DNA of 64,000 bases from Choricystis sp. odSpoLacu1 (lineage: Eukaryota; Chlorophyta; Trebouxiophyceae): the NCBI GenBank assembly GCA_958009055.1, contig OY253655.1, positions 496,001-560,000 of the forward strand. Direction: 5' to 3'. Positions 10,062 to 20,458 of this stretch are shown in pieces; position 1 is the stretch's first letter, and each line of letters begins with the position of its first letter. Under the pieces are notes generated by a model, which was given only the letters and a program-made list of their open reading frames with translations, did not search any database and was not told the origin of the DNA. A program made the position numbers and the translations under genes.

Positions 10062-11464
10062 ATGCCGCTCCCCACGCCCACACAAGTGGCTGCCTTTGAC
10101 GTGGCCGTGGTGGGTGGCGGCGCGGCGGGCGCGCTGGCCGCTGCGCGCGCGGCGCGAGCTGGGCTCAAGGTGAAGAGCGGTTGGTGGCGGTGGGGGCTTC
10201 GTTGCTCATAGAGCGCGCGCGACAAGGGTTGAGTGCAACACGCGCAAAAGAAGGAGGCAGGAACCAACTCCCCACTCTCCTCACTCAGACTGTGCTCCTC
10301 GCCCCGCCGCCGCGCCGCGGTCCGCGCCCCCCACCCTCCCTCGCCCGTCTGGCGACCGCCGACCCGGCCCTCGCGGCCCTAATGCTCGATGGCGCCACCG
10401 GCTGGCGGTCCCTGGCAGCGGGCGCCCCGTCCAAAGCGTTGGCGCGCGCGTGGACAGACACCGGGGTGTTGGACGTGGCCGCGGGGGCAGACCCCACGTC
10501 CGCCCTGGAGGCCGCCGCCGCTGCGTGCACCGCCGCCGGCATCTCCGCCGACCCTCTGCCCGTGTCCTCGCTGGCGGGCCTGTTTCCCGGCGCCCGCCTC
10601 GTGCTGCCGCGGCGCGGCGCGGCGCTGTGGTGTGCGACCGGGGGCGGCCTCCTGGACGCCGTCGCCGCCGACGCGCTGGCGACGGCCACCGCCTCCGCGG
10701 CCGGCGTCACCGTGTGGAGCGACTGGGCGCTGGCCGGGTGGCAGGACGCTCGCGGCGGCCACTGGCGCCTGCGCGAGCGCGGGGAGGAAGGTCGCGTGGC
10801 AGAGGCGGAGCGCGTGCTGCTGGCGTCGCCCGCCGCCGCGGCCGCGTTTGGGGTGAGGTATGGACCTGGAGTGGCCCTGTCGGTGTCCGCTCCATGGGTC
10901 AGCCTGCCGCGGGAGGCGCCCCTGGGCTCCGGCGTCGCCATTTTCTGTCACGGCCTGGCCGACGCGGCGGGCGACGACGGCAGCGGTGCATCAACACGGT
11001 GGGTAGTGGTGCCCACAGACAGCGGGGTGGGGGTGTGCGTGCCGCCACCAGACGCGGTGCCGGGTGGGGACGACCAACCACCTGCCGCGGAGGCCGCCGC
11101 AGCCCTCGCGGCAGCAGGGGCCGCCCTGCCCAACCTGTCCGCCGCGTCCGCCGCCTCCACACGCGCCACCACCGTGTGCGTCACCGCGGACGGCGCCCCC
11201 GTGCTGGGGTGGGCGCCGCCCGCCCTGGCCGAGACGGGGCGCGTGCTGCTGCTGGCGTTGGCGTGCGGTGGCGCCGCGCGCGTCGCGGGGGACGGCCTCG
11301 CCGCCGCCCCCCTCCTGGCCGACACGGCGGCGTCCCTGCTGACGGGGGCGACCGTGAAAGCGGTGAGCGCGGCCAGCGTGGACCCAGGGAGGAGTGTGCT
11401 GGGCGGGGTGAGCGTCGAAGCAGGGGGCATAGACACGTGGGAGGAGGGGGTCGTGTTTGTGTGA
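10062..11464 (+). CDS. FAD-dependent oxidoreductase (DAO/SoxA-like)
   Basis: Predicted flavin oxidoreductase of the glycine/sarcosine oxidase (DAO) type. Exon 1 (10062-10169) encodes the dinucleotide-binding fold FDVAVVGGGAAGALAAARAA, with the GxGxxG glycines and following helix. After a phase-0 intron (donor GTGAAG, acceptor TCACTCAG) exon 2 (10289-11464) continues TVLLA, the usual second strand. The C-terminal part contains a second family-like signature, TTVCVTADGAPVLGWAPP and LLLALACGGAARVAGDGLA, near the isoalloxazine-contact region. About 428 residues in total. No targeting peptide is obvious. The amine or amino-acid substrate cannot be read from sequence. Confidence 0.75.
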
Positions 11465-11607
11465 TTGTTGGCTTGTGAAAAGTTTTTGGTTTTGTTGCAT
11501 TGTCACGTCCACAGTGTGGCCGTCAATAAAGAAAGGGAAAAAAAGGGGGGGTCAATGTTTTTTTGGTGGGGGGTGGTACAACCACCCGTCCCACTCTTCA
11601 CTCCCAT

Positions 11608-13822
11608 TCACTTATTGGGAAACGGCGAGTCGTCCACTGCGTGCGCCGCCGCCCCCGCCAGCCTCTGGCGCCGGTACTCGCTGTACGGGACGACGCCCTC
11701 CTTTTTGGCAGGGGCTGCGGCCGCCGCCGCCTCCTTGGCCGCCTTCTTTGACTCCTTCTTGTCCTCCTTGGCCACGGGGTCGCTCCTGTCGCCACCCGCG
11801 CCACTGTAAGCGGCGTTTGTCTTGAGCATGGGGTCGGTCGCCGCGCCGGTGGTCGACGCGCGCCGCGTGACCAACCACCACGCGAGCGCGGCCAGCAGGG
11901 CCAAACCCAGCAGCACGCCAATGACGATGCCCGCGATGGCGCCACCGGAGAGGCGGCGGCCGCCGGAGGAGGCGCCGCGAGAGGTCGCGTCGCGAGCGGC
12001 TTGGGACGAGCCGAGCGCGAGCGCCGACGCGGGCACGCCCGCCGCCTTCAAGTCAGCCAGCAGCGACCCATCCTTGGCGGCGGCGCGCAGGGCTTTCAGG
12101 ATGCCGTCCACGTCGCCCTTGTCGGCGTCCATGGCGACGCGCACTTGGGCGCCCTTGGAGGAGGAGGAGGGGGTGGCTGCCGCGGCGGGCGCAGGAGCCG
12201 CCGCTGCCGCAGCAGCAGGAGCCGCCGCCGCGGGCGCGGGAGCAGCAGCCCCCTGCAACAGCTTCCTGCCCCCAGACTTGGCAACCGCCACCACGTCGGG
12301 CAGGGCGGGCGCGTCGGCCAGTGGCGCGACGCCCACGACATTCACGTTGGCGGCTTTCGCCGACGTCTTGTTCAACGCTTTGGCGACAGCAGCCACAATG
12401 GCCGCCTTCTGGGGCGCTGTCACGTTGGCCGCGTCCAGGCCGTCCAGCTCCAGGGTGGCGGTCAGCGTCTGGCGCGGCGCGTCGACCTCCCCCACGCGCA
12501 CGTCCTTGGCGCCGGCGCCGCAGTCGGGCAGGCTGCCGCAGGGCGTGTAGCGGCCCCCACCCAGAGCTTTGAGCACGGGGAAGGGGATGCCGTCCGGGAT
12601 GCGGGCGTCCTTGAGGCCGGAGTTGCCCGGGGAAAGGACGACCCCCTTGTCCGCGCCGCGCGCCTTGGGGAAGGCGGCCCGCGTGGCCCAGGGCGCCAGC
12701 CCACCCTCCAGCTTGTTGCCCGCCAGGTTGAGGACTTGGAGGGAGGGGAAGGCGCCATCCTTGGCCCAAGCGGGGGGGAGGGGGCCGGCAACGCCCGTGT
12801 TGGCGAGGGAGACTGCCTTTGCCGCTTTCAGCCCCGCCCACGCGTCGGGCAGGGCGCCGCCCAGCTTGTTGTCATCCAGGTTGAGTACTTCCAGGGCGGC
12901 GAACGAGCCGTTGGCGCCCCACGAGGACGGCAGGGGGCCGGTCAGGTTGTTGCGCGCCAGTGCCAGCGCGGCCAGCTTGGGCGCACCCTCAGCCAACCCA
13001 GCCGGCAGCCCCCCCGACAGCGTGTTCAGGGAGGCGTCCAGCACGGTGAGGTTGGGCATGGCGCCCGCCTTGGCCCAGGAGGGGGGGATGGCGCCGATGA
13101 GGGTGCAGTTGGAGAGGGCGAGGGTCGTGAGGGCCGCCATTTTCCCCGCCCACGCGTCCGGCAGGCCCGCTCCCACCCTGTTGTTGGACAGATTCAGCGT
13201 TTTCAAGTGGGTCATGGCCGCCAGGGACGGCGACAGGGAGCCGCCCAAGTCGCGCGCGGCGAGCGACAGTGCCGTCACTCGGCCGCCCGCGTCGCACTCG
13301 ACCCCCTCCCACCCGCCGCCGCAGGGGGCGGAGGTGTTGGACCAGCCTTTGAGGTAGGGGTAGCCCCAGTACGACCACTGCTGGCGCAGGGCAAAGGCTG
13401 TGTTGTGGGCGTGTGGGTGGAGGGTGAGCGAAGAAGAAAACGAGAAGGGGCGAGAGAGCAGGCGCGCCCAGAGATGAGTGTCCCCGCGCAGTCACCGCGG
13501 CGCGGTGACTGCGCGACCAGTCCACCCCCATGAAACGCAATCCGTCATACTCAAACACCGGTCAGAGCCAGGCATCCGGCGCCGCGTGCGCCAACCGCCG
13601 CCGTGATGGGGGCGCGCAGCTCAACTGGGCGACGCCGACCTGGCAACGCCTAGCCAAAAAACCACCAAACTCACCGTCCGCGTCTTTGCCGTCTTTGGGG
13701 GGTTCAGGCATTGCCGCCGCCGCCGCGGGAGCCGCTTCAGGCGCAGTCCTATTGGCGGGCGCAGCCAGGGCGGAGGACGCGGCCAGCAGCAGCGCCGCCA
13801 GAGAGACGACGAGCGCTCGCAT
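11608..13822 (-). CDS. Secreted/type-I membrane leucine-rich-repeat protein
   Basis: Plant-type extracellular LRR protein without a kinase domain. Exon 1 (13822-13675) encodes a signal peptide MRALVVSLAALLLAASSALA and an Ala/Pro-rich stretch. Exon 2 (13397-11608) continues in phase 1 with a cap motif (QQWSYWGYPY, WSNTSAPCGGGWEGVECD), typical of an LRR N-terminal cap. About seven repeats of the L-x2-LxLSNNxxxGxxP type follow (for example LKTLNLSNNRVGAGLPDAW). After the repeats comes a Cys pair (PCGSLPDCG), an Ala-rich linker with RKLLQ and RRLSG motifs, one membrane helix AIAGIVIGVLLGLALLAALA, and a Lys/Ala-rich cytoplasmic tail of about 80 residues. A role in surface recognition or cell-wall contact is inferred only. 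Confidence 0.85.
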
Positions 13823-14183
13823 CGGGCTTGTGTAATACTTGAGGCGGGAAGGGATAAGTGGGACTGCGTGAGCGGTTGGACGTGCCCTACACACGCACGC
13901 TGCTCCAATGCACGTTGCTGCGAGGGTGGCGGAGTCGGGGCCGGGCGGCAGGGCGCGGCTAGAAGCGACGTGCGCCAAGGCGCTCGCATTGTTTGCGCGC
14001 GTGTGCGTGGGCTCCCCCCTCTCGCTCCTACGGCCGGGCGCCCCCCTCTCACCTTGCGCCAGTGGAGACAAGCTCACGCAGTCAATGAGAGTGCGTGTTG
14101 TTTTTTTGGCAGGCGGGAGGAAAGTGTTAAACTCCGCTGCCTAAAAAAAGAGTTGCGCGGGATTCTGGCGTTCACTCTCTCCT
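13823..14183. other. Spacer upstream of the LRR gene
   Basis: 360 bases between the LRR start and the end of the next minus-strand gene. It must hold the LRR promoter and the SET gene 3' UTR. No gene seen. Confidence 0.45.
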
Positions 14184-15554
14184 CTATCCTGCACCCACCC
14201 ACACCGCCGCCTCGCACGCCACGTCCAGCACGGCCTCACAGTACTGCACCACCACCCCCGCCCACGCGCTGGAATGGGACTTCGCTCGGTCCAGGGCTTG
14301 ATCCAGCGCCTTTGTTTCCGCCGCAAGTGCCATCGCGAGCGCCTGGCGCGACGGCGCGCCCGCGACCGCCGCCTGCGACGCGGCCTCTGTGCGGCGCAGT
14401 GTGACCGTGACGCCGCCGTCCAACTCCACATCCACCCCTGTGTCTGCATCCACCGGCACAAAGCCATAGAAGACGAGGGCGGGGGTGGCGTCCAGGCGAC
14501 CGTACCCCAAAAAGAGCTGCTCCCCTCGACGACACCCCCGAAACGCGCGCACGGCCACGGAGCCATCGTCCCCCGCTCGCCCATACGCCACCGCGTGAGG
14601 AAAAGGGTGGTGGTTGGCCAGGTAGAGGGGGGGGATGAGGGCCGGGGTGGGGGGTGTGCCCGGTGGGCCGCAGACTAGGTCGACTGCGTACGAGTGAATG
14701 AGTGAGACCGCTCTTGTGTAGCCAGCAGGGGTGGCGACAACCGCCAACCCGGGCACTGATTTGGCAAAGGCGGTGGCCACGGCGGTCAGGGCGGTGGCTG
14801 CGGCGGTTGCAGCATTTTTCACGTGCGCGCGCGCGGCCGCGAGCACCCCCCCCGCCACCGTGCCGTCCAGCAGGGCGGCGTCTGCGTCCCCAATCGTCAG
14901 CCCCGTGTCCCCCACATCGCGCAACGACGTCCACACGGGTGCGCGCGGCGAGTCGGGGTCTGCGCTGTCCACGACGCAAAACAGGATGAATCTTTCATCA
15001 GCAGATAATGGCAACGCTGCGAACGCTCCACCCAGCTCTGTGGCAGCAGCGGCGGCGGGCGTGACCACCAGGCTCGCAGGCACGCGCACCACGATGTCCC
15101 CGGGCTCTATGTCAACCGCGGCAGCCGCGCCGCGCAGGCCGGACGGTGTGGTGGCCTCACACAGCAGTGACGTGGCGCCGGCAGCTCGTGCCCAGTCCAC
15201 CAACGCGCCGTCGCCAGTCTCTGTCATGGCCTCTGCAGCCGGCGCGATGGTGGCGATCAGCGCGTCCACCTCGGCTGCGACGGTGGTCGCTCCTGCATCG
15301 CGGGCTGCCAAGGCAGTGCGCGCGAGGGCCGCCGTCTCCAGACGCGCCGACGATGCACACCTCAGCCTGTCCACGTCCCCCCTCCACCACTCATCATCGA
15401 CGCCTGGGCGCAGGCACGCGACGCGGGCCACGGTGAGGATGTCGGGGAGAGGGGTAGTGGGTGGCGGCGACGGTGGCAGGCACAGCGCGGTCAGCAGGGC
15501 CGCCGAGTCGGGGTCGGGGCCGGCTGGTCCAAACAAGGGCAGAGAGGATGGCAT
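14184..15554 (-). CDS. SET-domain protein, Rubisco-LSMT/SETD type
   Basis: Predicted protein-lysine methyltransferase of the SETD3/SETD6/Rubisco large-subunit methyltransferase group. A single exon of 456 residues. After an N-terminal helical part of about 140 residues, the SET core starts TTPSGLRGAAAAVDIEPGD and VVRVPASLVVT. It continues with ERFILFCVVDSADPDSPRAP (Rubisco-LSMT-type insert), and the AdoMet/active-site part LYLANHHPFPH (NH motif), RGCRRGEQLFLGYGRLD (GYG motif), and VFYGFVPVD. No transit peptide is evident, so a cytosolic or nuclear site is likely. A second, clearly different SET gene lies at 61027-62463. The substrate is unknown. Confidence 0.82.
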   Translation of the reverse strand: MPSSLPLFGPAGPDPDSAALLTALCLPPSPPPTTPLPDILTVARVACLRPGVDDEWWRGDVDRLRCASSARLETAALARTALAARDAGATTVAAEVDALIATIAPAAEAMTETGDGALVDWARAAGATSLLCEATTPSGLRGAAAAVDIEPGDIVVRVPASLVVTPAAAAATELGGAFAALPLSADERFILFCVVDSADPDSPRAPVWTSLRDVGDTGLTIGDADAALLDGTVAGGVLAAARAHVKNAATAAATALTAVATAFAKSVPGLAVVATPAGYTRAVSLIHSYAVDLVCGPPGTPPTPALIPPLYLANHHPFPHAVAYGRAGDDGSVAVRAFRGCRRGEQLFLGYGRLDATPALVFYGFVPVDADTGVDVELDGGVTVTLRRTEAASQAAVAGAPSRQALAMALAAETKALDQALDRAKSHSSAWAGVVVQYCEAVLDVACEAAVWVGAG

Positions 15555-15671
15555 GTGTGAGCTGCCCCGCGGGGCATCGGCGCCAACACGGTGAGCGGAG
15601 AAATGGGCCGATTTGTGTGCGCTCGTTGCGACGTCTGGTCAAGTGAAAAACAGAAAACAACCGTGCCTCTC

Positions 15672-16949
15672 TCACCCCGCCTCCACCGCTCCCCGCGTGA
15701 TCGGGCGCCAGCTCTCATCCCCCACACTAAACTCCCACGCGTCATCTAGATAAGCACCATGCAAACCCTCCCCCCCAAACACAACAGTGCGCGTGACGCC
15801 GTCCCCCCCGCGCACAGCGTCCAACCCAAACAAGAACCGGGGCGCCGGCCACGGGGAGGCCGTGCGCTCAATGGCGTGCCAGCGGCGAGACTTCAGGTCG
15901 AACCTCCACACGTCGGCGAGCGGGGTGGAGGTGGCGTACGTGGCACCTCCCCGCCCCCCAAACACGTACACCGCCCGCCGTTCAGCGGCATAGAAGGCGC
16001 CCCCATGGTCGCGTGGCGGTGGGGAGGTGGCGGCGTTGTCATCCCCCGCGTGCAGTGGGATCCACGTGCGCGCCTCGACGTCAAACACAGACACGTCTCG
16101 GTGGTAGCAGGGCCCCCCCTCCGAATCGTTGCGCCCGCCATACACCCACAGGGAGGGACCGACATCGTGGGAGACGGCGCTGGAGGGCAGGCCGACCGCG
16201 GCGTGGCCTTTGCGGGGGGCGGGGGCGGTGGTGGTGGTGGTGGTGGCGTCACCATCGTTCCGTGGCCACAGCTTGCGCCAGCGTTGGCTGTTCTCCTGCC
16301 CCAGCTTGACAGACCACACATCATTCAATAGGCCGGCCCGCTTCTTGCGTTGGCGGCCGCCGTGGATGATGAGCGAGTCGGCCACGACTGCCCCCGCGGC
16401 CGCGCGGCGCGGCAGCGGCGCGTCGCGCGCGTCAACATTCTGCCACGCCGCGCCTCCAGAGGCACGCAGCGTCAGCCTCCACAGGTCGTCCAGGTACACG
16501 TCCCGCCCGCCCGGCAGCTGGGCGTCCCCCCCAAACACGAGGAGGCCGTCGTCACCACCGTCGGCGCGCGCGCACACGCTCTTCCAGCGGGCGGGGGGGG
16601 CGGGCGTCGCCGCCCCCGCCTGTGGCCACAGCGCGTGCCACCTGCCCGTCTCCACGTTGAGCGCGTGCACGACGGACGCGTCTAAATCAGCCACCGCGTG
16701 CTTGCCACGCCCCGACCACGCGAGCAGGGTGGAGCCATCGTTGACGAGGGCAACGGCCGCGCCCTTGCGTCCGCCGGGGCCGGTCTCAAAGCCTCTCTCC
16801 CACGACACCACGGCGGCGGTCAGGGCGCCGCCCACTGTGAGGGCGGCGAGGCTGAGGGCCACGCATGCCAACGCGCGTTGGCGAGAGTCCAGCCCGCCCC
16901 GGCGGCGGGGAGGGGAGGGCACCAGCAGGGGGTCCGTCGTCTCTTCCAT
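15672..16949 (-). CDS. Kelch-repeat protein with N-terminal membrane anchor
   Basis: Single-exon protein of 425 residues. A basic/Pro-rich cytoplasmic start is followed by one hydrophobic segment (VALSLAALTVGGALTAAVVS), giving a type-II membrane or secreted topology. The rest is a kelch beta-propeller: repeats with the paired-Gly/Tyr-Trp pattern include GLLVFGGDAQLPGG, SLIIHGGRQRKKR, SLWVYGGRNDSEG, AVYVFGGRGGATY and TVVFGGEGLHGAYLDD. Each is followed by a Leu/Trp-rich strand such as DDLWRLTL, NDVWSV or ADVWRFDL. The Met at 16949 was taken as the start because the anchor follows within 30 residues. The biochemical role is unknown; kelch propellers usually bind proteins. Confidence 0.82.
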   Translation of the reverse strand: MEETTDPLLVPSPPRRRGGLDSRQRALACVALSLAALTVGGALTAAVVSWERGFETGPGGRKGAAVALVNDGSTLLAWSGRGKHAVADLDASVVHALNVETGRWHALWPQAGAATPAPPARWKSVCARADGGDDGLLVFGGDAQLPGGRDVYLDDLWRLTLRASGGAAWQNVDARDAPLPRRAAAGAVVADSLIIHGGRQRKKRAGLLNDVWSVKLGQENSQRWRKLWPRNDGDATTTTTTAPAPRKGHAAVGLPSSAVSHDVGPSLWVYGGRNDSEGGPCYHRDVSVFDVEARTWIPLHAGDDNAATSPPPRDHGGAFYAAERRAVYVFGGRGGATYATSTPLADVWRFDLKSRRWHAIERTASPWPAPRFLFGLDAVRGGDGVTRTVVFGGEGLHGAYLDDAWEFSVGDESWRPITRGAVEAG

Positions 16950-17205
16950 GGTCAACGGGTGGAGGCGGCAATTGGACGTGCGGGGTGAGGGCGGCGCGGG
17001 AAATTGGCACACCCGACGCGCCGGGCACACAAAAAAAAACGCTGCTTTTGTTCTGACCTGCTCTTCTTCTTCTTGTTTGTTGATCGACCCACACAAGCGG
17101 CCACACACCCTTGCACGATTCTTACACAGGAAAGATGAGACCACTCCGGCGCGCGATAAAAAGGGAACAAGGGGCCGAAAAACACACCACCCCCTGCTCT
17201 CTTCT

Positions 17206-17853
17206 TCACGGCGCCGGCCCCGCGCGGCGCGGCGGCGCGTGCGCAAGCGGCACGGCCTGCGCGGCCGCCGGCTGCGCATCGGCCTGGGGCGCCGCCACCT
17301 GGATGCCCTGTGCCTGCGCCGCCGACGCCAGGGACGCCCACGGCGATGCGCCTGCGTCGTCACCCGCGCCGACGTCTGCGCTCTTCACCGCGCTCTTGGA
17401 CGCCAGCGACGACAGGGACGCCCCCCCGGGTGACGTGTACGACATCTGGTTCTGGTGGGACGCCATGTTTTGGGCTTGGGTAAAGGCGGCCTTGTACTTG
17501 TCCTGGGTGCCGGACGACCCCTTGCCCAGCTTGTCGGCCACGACGGCCGCCTTGTCCGCGACCTCTGGCGCCACCGACTGCGCCGTCGTCAACGCGCCCC
17601 GCACAAAGTCGGCTTTAGAGACAACCTTGCCGTCATTAGTGCGCAGGTCGGCGCCGTTGGGCAGCTTGATGGAGGAGTCGTCCGGGATGAGCTTTTTGAG
17701 GAACGACACCACGGGCGCCGCCACCGCGCGGGACGCGTCCGACACTTGGACGGGAAGGGCGGCGGAGGTGGTGGAGGATGCGGGCGCAGGTGCCGGGGGG
17801 GAGGCGGCGGCCGCGACGACCAGGGCGGCCAGGGCGAGCAGGGCGAGGCGCAT
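17206..17853 (-). CDS. Small secreted Ala-rich protein of unknown role
   Basis: I do not recognise the family. The product has 215 residues, a textbook signal peptide (MRLALLALAALVVAAAA, likely cut before SPPAPAP), a helical Lys/Asp-containing middle (FLKKLIPDDSSIKLPNGADL, KVVSKADFVRGALTT, VADKAAVVADKLGKG), a Gln/Ser stretch and an Ala/Pro-rich tail. No Cys pairs or catalytic motifs are visible. The open frame extends upstream of 17853, but that extension is low-quality and has no start near a leader, so the signal-peptide Met is preferred. It is probably an extracellular or cell-wall protein. Confidence 0.6.
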   Translation of the reverse strand: MRLALLALAALVVAAAASPPAPAPASSTTSAALPVQVSDASRAVAAPVVSFLKKLIPDDSSIKLPNGADLRTNDGKVVSKADFVRGALTTAQSVAPEVADKAAVVADKLGKGSSGTQDKYKAAFTQAQNMASHQNQMSYTSPGGASLSSLASKSAVKSADVGAGDDAGASPWASLASAAQAQGIQVAAPQADAQPAAAQAVPLAHAPPRRAGPAP

Positions 17854-18501
17854 CTGTGTGGAGGGTTGCGGTTGGGGGGGTGAGCGGAGGCGTTGGGGGG
17901 CGGTTTGCGCGTGGAATGGGCACCGCTGGTCTAGAACGGCCCACTGGCCATGTACACGAAACTCCAGCCGCCATGTTGGTGGGGCGCGCGGGAGCGGAGA
18001 CGGCGGAGGTAGCGCGGAGGCGGTGCGTGGGGAAGCTCGCATGGAAAAACAAGATGGGCGCGCTTGCTCCCTGTCACACCGCGCAGCCCCCTCAACCGCG
18101 GCGTGCCGACGTTGGCGCGCAAGTGTCGACACTCCCAACACACCTTGTGGGCGGAAATTGTGTGGGGAAAACAGGGGGGAAAGGGTTGTGTGTACAGGTG
18201 CTAGCGCAGTGGCACTCTCTCTCTCTCTCTCTGCGCCACACCTAAAAACGTGATCCCTCTCCATAACCACGGTTTTTGTTGAAAAGCAAGCAAAGCAATT
18301 ACGTGGGCTGTGTGTTGTTTTGTTAACACAGCAACCGGCCACAGAGTGTGGGACGTGTGGTGGGTAAAGGGGGGAGGGGAGACGAGCCAACACGTTTGCG
18401 CCTTTCCCCTGCCCTCCCCCCCCACCCCTCCAAACGCCCCACACGAGCAAAAAATGATAAAAAAAAGAATAGAGCCCGCCCTTCTCTCCCTCTCCCTCTT
18501 A
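17854..18501. other. Gene-poor spacer
   Basis: About 650 bases with a CT run (18220-18231) and mixed composition. Open frames across it look like chance. It holds the promoter of the downstream Ala-rich gene and the 3' UTR of the small membrane-protein gene. Confidence 0.4.
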
Positions 18502-18970
18502 TCACGGCTCCCCCACACCGTCGTCCGCCACCCTCCCCTCGTGCGCAAACACAAACCCGCCCCCGTGCGCGGCTGGGGCCACCGCCGCCGCCAGACTGAC
18601 GGGGGGGGGCCTCGCCCCCACCGCGGTGGGGCCAGCGCCGCCGCGCGCCAGGAAGAGGGCGACGGCGGCGTCCAGGCGGGCGTTGGGGGCGGCGACGCCG
18701 CCTTCCGGGCGCAGCAGGCGGGGGGTGGGCTGGGCGAGGGAGGGCTGGACGCCGCCGAAGGAGATGGCGACCACGACCCAGGCGGCGGTGAGGAGGCGCA
18801 GGGCCTGGGGGTGTGGGTTGGGGGGCGGGGGTGGGGAGGATGGGTGCTAAGCATCGTGGACCATAGTCTGGCCAAATTTGGTTTTCTTGCGTGTTTTCAC
18901 GCTCCCGACACTCCCGACACACACCGCACGCACGGTGTTGACCCACCTTGGACACGTAGTGCGTGCGCAT
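18502..18970 (-). CDS. Small single-pass membrane protein, unknown
   Basis: Proposed two-exon gene: exon 1 18970-18947 (MRTHYVSK) and exon 2 18804-18502, joined in phase 0 across a GTGGGTC...CCCCAG intron. The product has about 108 residues: a short basic start, one hydrophobic helix (ALRLLTAAWVVVAISFGG), then Pro/Ala/Gly-rich sequence (ARLDAAVALFLARGGAG) and no known motif. The model rests on the good acceptor, the phase match and the membrane helix directly after the junction. I cannot name a family, and the very short first exon is uncertain. Confidence 0.4.
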
Positions 18971-19164
18971 TGTTGTGATGGAGCGGGAGAGTGGGCAAAA
19001 GGTGGGGGTGGGGCGGCGCAGGTGTGCTGTGTTTTTGGACAGATGTGAAGAGTGAGAGGAGCCACTGCCGCTGACGACGCACGCACACACTATCAAAAGC
19101 AAAGCACCCCCAGTTCGTGCCGTCTTTACACAAGCACAAACGCCCTTCTTCTTCTCTCTCTCGT

Positions 19165-20019
19165 CTACCGTTCGGGCGCAGGCGCGTACGCCCCCAGCAC
19201 GGGCCCACTCGTGTCCCCCGCGGCGACAGATCCCGCCACGGCAGCAGCGACGGCAGACCGCAAGTCTTTGCCCGGGGCGGCAGCGGTGGAGCGAGAGCCG
19301 GCCGGCCCCCCCGCCCCAGCCACAAACCCGTCCGCCAGGGAGGCGGCCACCCCGACTGCAGCCGCCGACGTGCGTTCAGCGAACGACTGCACCGCCTTGG
19401 CCGACACCGCCCCCCCACTCGCCGTCGCGTCCGTCAGGTCGGCGGTGGCCTCCTTGGCAGTTTTGACAAAGCTCGACACCGAGGGCGCTGCCCGGGAGGC
19501 GGCTGCAGTGACCCCGGCCGTCGCGCGGGTGACCACATCGGCTGCAGCATCCACCAACGGCGCTGCAGCCGACGCCACTGACCCGGCCGCCCGGTTGAGG
19601 GAAGATTCGAGAGCAGCCACAGAGTCGTGGGTGGCGTCCACGGCGGCGTCGGGGTCGTAGGCGTAGCCGGAGGAGGGGGAGGTCCAGGACGTGCGGCCGG
19701 ACGACGACGCGCGCCGAGCAGCCGACCGAGGGGCGCCCGCAGTGGACGCGGCATCCACCGTGTACACGCCGTCAGACGCGCTGGTGTCTGCCAGCACGGT
19801 CTGGCGGGAGGGGCGGCGCACGTACGTCGTCTCTCCACCCACAGACTCGCGCACGGGGCGCGCGGAGGAGACAGAGGTGTAAGCCGCGTCGTGCAGGGTG
19901 CGGGCGGTGGCGACGGTGCACGCGCCTAGGAAGGCGACGGCCAGGACGCAGTGCAGGGTGCGGGGCTGTGTGGTGTGTGGGGTGGGTGGAAAGTGTGAGT
20001 GAAGGCAAGGCAACACCAT
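19165..20019 (-). CDS. Secreted Ala/Ser-rich helical protein, unknown
   Basis: I do not recognise the family. The product has about 284 residues: a signal-like hydrophobic core (LHCVLAVAFLGACTVATA), then a Ser/Arg/Thr-rich part with RRPSRQ and ARRASSSGR. A long amphipathic Ala-rich region follows (VASAAAPLVDAAADVVTRAT, SSFVKTAKEATADLTDA, AVQSFAERTSAAAVGVAASL), resembling apolipoprotein-, LEA- or oleosin-like helical repeats in composition only. The start is uncertain: Met at 20019 is the nearest, but the strong CCACACACCACACAG just before the hydrophobic core suggests that a separate first exon may lie further upstream. It resembles the 17206-17853 protein in composition. Confidence 0.5.
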   Translation of the reverse strand: MVLPCLHSHFPPTPHTTQPRTLHCVLAVAFLGACTVATARTLHDAAYTSVSSARPVRESVGGETTYVRRPSRQTVLADTSASDGVYTVDAASTAGAPRSAARRASSSGRTSWTSPSSGYAYDPDAAVDATHDSVAALESSLNRAAGSVASAAAPLVDAAADVVTRATAGVTAAASRAAPSVSSFVKTAKEATADLTDATASGGAVSAKAVQSFAERTSAAAVGVAASLADGFVAGAGGPAGSRSTAAAPGKDLRSAVAAAVAGSVAAGDTSGPVLGAYAPAPER

Positions 20020-20458
20020 GCGGTGTCCTGGGCGCTGCCACCGCGCCTCCAACTGGTTTCCTGCCAAGCCACAGGCATTGTCAGCTATGAGCACACGGCA
20101 ACGAGGAGGAAACAGCGTGAAGGCTGAGGCTCGCGGCGTGGCGGGCGCGGCTGCCGCATGTGTGTCGCGCGTTCGCACGCGCGCCCCCTTTCCGCCGCCA
20201 CACGCGGGCGCCTCATGCCCACCAGCCACCGCTCGCGAACGTTTTACCATTGTGGTGCTCGTGTGAGGTGAGATGCAGGAGGGATGCGGGCGTGTGGTGA
20301 GTGAGAGGCGCCCTCTTTTTTTGGTTTTCAGAGTGAGGGCCTCTGGTGCTGGCTTCCTCGCAACAACCGCGCCCCCCCGTCCGCCCCCACACCGACCCAC
20401 CGTGCGACTCACACGCAGCTCTCTATAGTTCTACACACTCCCCACACGAACCCCTATC
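20020..20458. other. Spacer between the secreted-protein and RBMX2 genes
   Basis: 440 bases. The minus-strand frame stays open here up to about 20250 and may contain a first exon of the gene at 19165-20019. Otherwise nothing recognisable. Confidence 0.35.

Noticed and set aside
12001..13533. 510-codon plus-strand frame opposite the LRR gene
   Set aside because: Gly/Arg/Gln-rich shadow of the LRR coding strand with no protein features.
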